A DNA stretch of 64,000 bases from Planctomycetota bacterium (GTDB taxonomy: Bacteria; Planctomycetota; J058): NCBI GenBank assembly GCA_019636275.1, contig JAHBXY010000015.1:1-64000 (forward strand), read 5' to 3'. The stretch's first letter is position 1; every line of letters begins with the position of its first letter. Positions 61,610 through 64,000 of the stretch are shown in pieces. The notes under the pieces were generated by a model that worked only from the letters and a program-made list of their open reading frames with translations, ran no database searches and was not told the DNA's origin. A program made the position numbers and the translations under genes.

Positions 61610-62311
61610 GCTCGCCCCCCGACCCCGGCCGCGTCGCGCGCGTCGTGGGCGTCGCCGCCCTGGGCGTGGCCCTGACCGGCTTCGCCCTGGGCCTCGCGCA
61701 GGTGGCGCCGGCCGCGCCCCGATGCCGGCGGCCGCGCCGAGCCGCCGCCGGACGACGTCGCGCCCACCTGGAGCGACCTGGCGCCCAGGCGGCGCAGGCC
61801 CAACGCCGGGCTGCGCACGCGCGCGCGTGCCGGGCCGCCCCGCCCGGCACTGACGCGGCCGGCGGCCGACCCGGCCGCGCGCGCCGACGCGCTGGCCCGC
61901 CGGGCGGAGCGGCGCGCCTTCGACGGGGCGCCACCCGTGATCCCGCACCCGGTCGACGCCCGGAGCGTGGCCTCGTGCCTCGCCTGCCACGAGCACGGCC
62001 TGCGCGTGGGCGACGTCAGCGCCCCGGCGCTCCCGCACGCGCCCTACGCCTCCTGCACGCAGTGCCACACGCCCGCGCACCCGCTCGAGGCGGCGAGCGG
62101 CGCCCCGGGCAACGCCTTCGTCGGCCTGCGCCCCGAGGCGGCGCGCGAGCGCGCCTGGCCGGGGGCGCCGCCGGTGATCCCGCACGGCACCTGGCTGCGC
62201 GAGGACTGCCTCTCCTGCCACGGCCCCGCCGGGCCTGCGGGGCTCCAGGCCACCCACCCCTGGCGGCAGAGCTGCACGCAGTGCCACGCGCCGCGGGCGT
62301 CGTCGCCGTGA
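61606..62311 (+). pseudogene. napB: NapB-like tetrahaem cytochrome with one frameshift
   Basis: The frame begins with GTG overlapping napA and codes for an N-terminal anchor (VGVAALGVALTGFALGLAQV). At a CCCC run (61717-61720) the coding character moves by one base: removing one C gives 'PDAGGRAEPPPDDVAPTWSD' and continues to 'PPVIPHPVDARSVASCLACH'. Four CxxCH sites follow (CLACH, CTQCH, CLSCH, CTQCH) and the 'PPVIPH' motif occurs twice, so the protein looks like a doubled NapB; normal NapB has two haems. The single indel may be a sequencing error, a real mutation or slippage. Overlaps the next Fe-S gene (GTGA). Confidence 0.65.
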
Positions 62312-62937
62312 GCGAGCCGCGCCTCGACCGCCGCGCGCTGTTCTCCCTCCGCGGCCTCGGGGCGGCCCTCGGCGGGCCCCGGGCGACCCGCGCCCCGCGG
62401 CCGGCGACGCCGCTCGTGTCGCTCCTCGCCGGCGCGCCGCCGCCGGCTGCGACGACGGCGCGCGCCCTGCCCGTCCTGCGGCCGCCGGGCGCCGTCGACG
62501 AGGCCGAGTTCCTGCGCCGCTGCACCCGCTGCGACGACTGCGCGACGGCGTGCCCGCACGGGGCCGTGGTCAAGGCCCCCCTGCGCCTGCGCCAGGCGGC
62601 CGGAACGCCCGTGATCGACCCGCTGGCGGCGCCCTGCCGCCTGTGCCCCGACGCGCCCTGCGTCACGGCCTGCCCGACCGGCGCGCTCTCGCCCGACGCC
62701 CCGCGCGTCATGGGGCGGGCCGTGATCGCCGCGCACGACTGCCTCGCCTACCTGGGCACCGGCTGCGCGGTGTGCGTCGAGCAGTGCCCGGTCCCCGGCG
62801 CCCTGCGCCTCGTCGGCGGTCGGCCGCTCGTCGACGCCGCGACCTGCACGGGCTGCGGCGTGTGCCAGCACGTCTGCCCGTCGCCGCGCAACGCCGTGCT
62901 CGTGCTGCCGGCCCTGCGTCGAGGAGGCGCCGCGTGA
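62308..62937 (+). CDS. NapG/NapF-like ferredoxin
   Basis: A 209-residue polyferredoxin. The N terminus has 'RLDRRALFSLRG', a twin-arginine-like sequence. Four Cys clusters follow: 'CTRCDDCATACP', 'CRLCPDAPCVTACP', 'CAVCVEQCP' and 'CTGCGVCQHVCP', the NapG/MauM arrangement. It would move electrons to NapAB in the periplasm. No NapH gene follows, which is the normal membrane partner of NapG. GTG start overlaps napB; its stop overlaps the next small gene. Confidence 0.85.
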   Translation: MSEPRLDRRALFSLRGLGAALGGPRATRAPRPATPLVSLLAGAPPPAATTARALPVLRPPGAVDEAEFLRRCTRCDDCATACPHGAVVKAPLRLRQAAGTPVIDPLAAPCRLCPDAPCVTACPTGALSPDAPRVMGRAVIAAHDCLAYLGTGCAVCVEQCPVPGALRLVGGRPLVDAATCTGCGVCQHVCPSPRNAVLVLPALRRGGAA

Positions 62938-63224
62938 GCCTGCCCGAGGTGCTCGAGGGGACGCTGGACGCGGCCGGGCTCGAGGCGCTCCTCGACGACA
63001 TCGCCGCCACGGGCGGCCTGCTCGCCGTCGTCGTGCGGGCGGGGCGCCAGGCCGAGCCGGCGCGCGGCCCGGCGGCCCTGCCGGAGGTCCGCGCCGCGCT
63101 GCTCGACGGCCGCGTCCCCGGCGCGCAGCTCCGCTACGTGTTCGAGGGTCAGGAGTGGTGGGACACCGTGATGTCGGCCGGGCCTGGCCGCTGGCGCGTC
63201 GTGCGGATCGCCCACGGCGCATGA
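62934..63224 (+). CDS. Small protein at the end of the nap operon
   Basis: A 96-residue protein, probably cytosolic. The GTG start overlaps the ferredoxin stop. An N-terminal helical half (EVLEGTLDAAGLEALLDDIA) is followed by strands ending 'LRYVFEGQEWWDTVMSAGPG' and 'WRVVRI'. No cofactor motif is visible. It does not match NapE, NapF or NapL. Position suggests a role in nitrate reductase assembly or control. Confidence 0.65.
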   Translation: MSLPEVLEGTLDAAGLEALLDDIAATGGLLAVVVRAGRQAEPARGPAALPEVRAALLDGRVPGAQLRYVFEGQEWWDTVMSAGPGRWRVVRIAHGA

Positions 63225-63357
63225 ACGGCGTCGCGTCCGCCCGCTCGGCCAGGACGGCCGGCTCGCGGTGGGCCATGCGATCGCTGACGAACTGCCCTTC
63301 GTGGCGACGTGCGTCCTGACCCTGGCACGCGCCCGCGCCGGTCGATACCGTGCGCGC

Positions 63358-64000
63358 GTGCGCGCGCTCCTGGTGCTCTGCGCCCTGATCCTTTCGGGTT
63401 GCCGCTTCAGCGGCGTCGCCCCGCCCGCGCCGTGGCCGACCGGGACGGCGGCGCCGCTGCCGTACCGCGTGGCGATCGCGCCGGTCCAGGTGGACGGCGG
63501 CATCGCCTCGCGCCACGCGCGCGTGGCCGCCATGAACGGCTCGGCGCCGGACCCGGAGCTCCTGCGACGCGAGGCGATCGAGGCCCTCCGCGCCGCCGGG
63601 GTCTTCTCGCGCGTCGAGGCGCGCGGGCGGCCCGGGGCGGATCCGGAGCGCGTCGACGCCGCGGCGTGGGACGAGGGCGACGACCTCGTGCTCGAGCTCG
63701 AGGTCGTCGACCACTTCCAGGAGTACCTCGGCCACTCGAACTACGTCGGCTGGTTCGTCGTCTACGCGGCCTTCGTCTGGCCGGCCTGGTGGGTGCCGGT
63801 CGACCACTACGGCGGCGGCCTGACGGTGCGGGCCCGGCTGCGCGGCGTCCAGGCGCGGGCGGAGCCGCTCCTCGAGCGCACCTACCAGGTGCGCCCCGAC
63901 GAGGTGGCGCAGGAGCTCACCCCGAGCGACCGCGAGCTGGCGGGCTTCCTCGACTGGGGCGCGCTCTGGAACGTCGAGGCGTCGCTCGGGCCGGCGAACT
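63358..64000 (+). CDS. Predicted lipoprotein, cut by the right edge
   Basis: At least 214 residues. The GTG at 63358 gives a lipoprotein signal with lipobox 'LSGC'. The mature protein has 'YRVAIAPVQVDGGIASR', a 'REAIEALRAAGVFSRVEA' helix, and 'VDHFQEYLGHSNYVGWFVVY', with a hydrophobic stretch (WFVVYAAFVWPAWWVPV) near 135-150. The strand-helix start resembles LpoB/GNA1162-type outer-membrane lipoproteins, but this is uncertain. The open frame continues to the window end without a stop. Confidence 0.7.
   Translation, partial: MRALLVLCALILSGCRFSGVAPPAPWPTGTAAPLPYRVAIAPVQVDGGIASRHARVAAMNGSAPDPELLRREAIEALRAAGVFSRVEARGRPGADPERVDAAAWDEGDDLVLELEVVDHFQEYLGHSNYVGWFVVYAAFVWPAWWVPVDHYGGGLTVRARLRGVQARAEPLLERTYQVRPDEVAQELTPSDRELAGFLDWGALWNVEASLGPAN

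Noticed and set aside
61700..61740. Programmed frameshift in napB
   Set aside because: A C4 run alone without a slippery heptamer, stop or stimulating structure is weak support; a sequence error or simple mutation is more likely.
1..64000. rRNA, tRNA, riboswitch or prophage features
   Set aside because: No conserved rRNA or tRNA segments, riboswitch cores, integrases or phage structural genes were recognised on either strand by eye.

Overview
This is a very GC-rich window (about three quarters G+C by eye, with third codon positions almost all G or C). It is almost fully coding, with frequent GTG starts and many 4-base ATGA or GTGA stop/start overlaps. The organism is a Gram-negative-type bacterium: it has outer-membrane barrel, lipoprotein, RND efflux, periplasmic nitrate reductase and multihaem cytochrome genes. 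A prokaryotic RING protein, a thioester alpha-2-macroglobulin, a PDZ protein with Gly-Gly-Asp-Asp repeats, an FHA/coiled-coil protein and a DUF4132-type protein point to an uncultured Planctomycetota member; Myxococcota is the main alternative. I found no rRNA, tRNA, CRISPR array, prophage or intact insertion sequence.

Layout. 1-9.9 kb: a secreted protein, a large alpha-2-macroglobulin, then a phospholipid cluster (PlsB-like acyltransferase, GpsA, App1-type phosphatase) with a small lipoprotein and a membrane protein. 9.9-15.6 kb: a signalling operon (CheR-type methyltransferase, 1229-residue hybrid kinase, receiver-kinase). 15.7-16.7 kb: a membrane protein and an SDR-type oxidoreductase. 16.9-30.1 kb: two divergent operons around a perfect 16-bp palindrome. 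TetR, fatty-acid hydroxylase and M23 peptidase run leftward; RND pump, adaptor, alpha/alpha-toroid protein, C45-type lipoprotein and a second RND pump run rightward. 30.1-36.7 kb: prokaryotic RING protein, phospholipase-D-like protein, alpha/beta hydrolase, citrate synthase with a divergent LysR gene, and a membrane protein. 36.7-38.3 kb: a decayed REP-associated transposase and a PIN toxin with a tandemly duplicated antitoxin candidate. 38.4-48 kb: DUF4132-type protein, S1/P1 nuclease-BON fusion, broken membrane gene, nucleotidyltransferase, amidase, FHA protein and LolA-like protein. 48-55 kb: an 82-bp tandem array, PDZ/GGDD-repeat protein, PP2C phosphatase, Ras-like GTPase and an EEP-family hydrolase. 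54.3-63.2 kb: a respiratory locus made of a leftward tetrahaem cytochrome/Fe-S/NrfD/porin operon and a rightward napD-napA-napB-Fe-S operon. The right edge cuts a lipoprotein gene.

How the genes work together. The clearest systems are periplasmic nitrate reduction, probably fed from quinol by the divergent NrfD-type module because no NapC is present; glycerophospholipid synthesis; and the TetR-controlled envelope/efflux locus.

The most unusual non-coding signal is a dispersed family of about 99-bp imperfect palindromes (three copies near 32.57, 40.72 and 54.23 kb). Each lies directly behind the stop codon of a leftward gene. The arms differ between copies but stay complementary, and one mismatch and one bulge are the same in all three.
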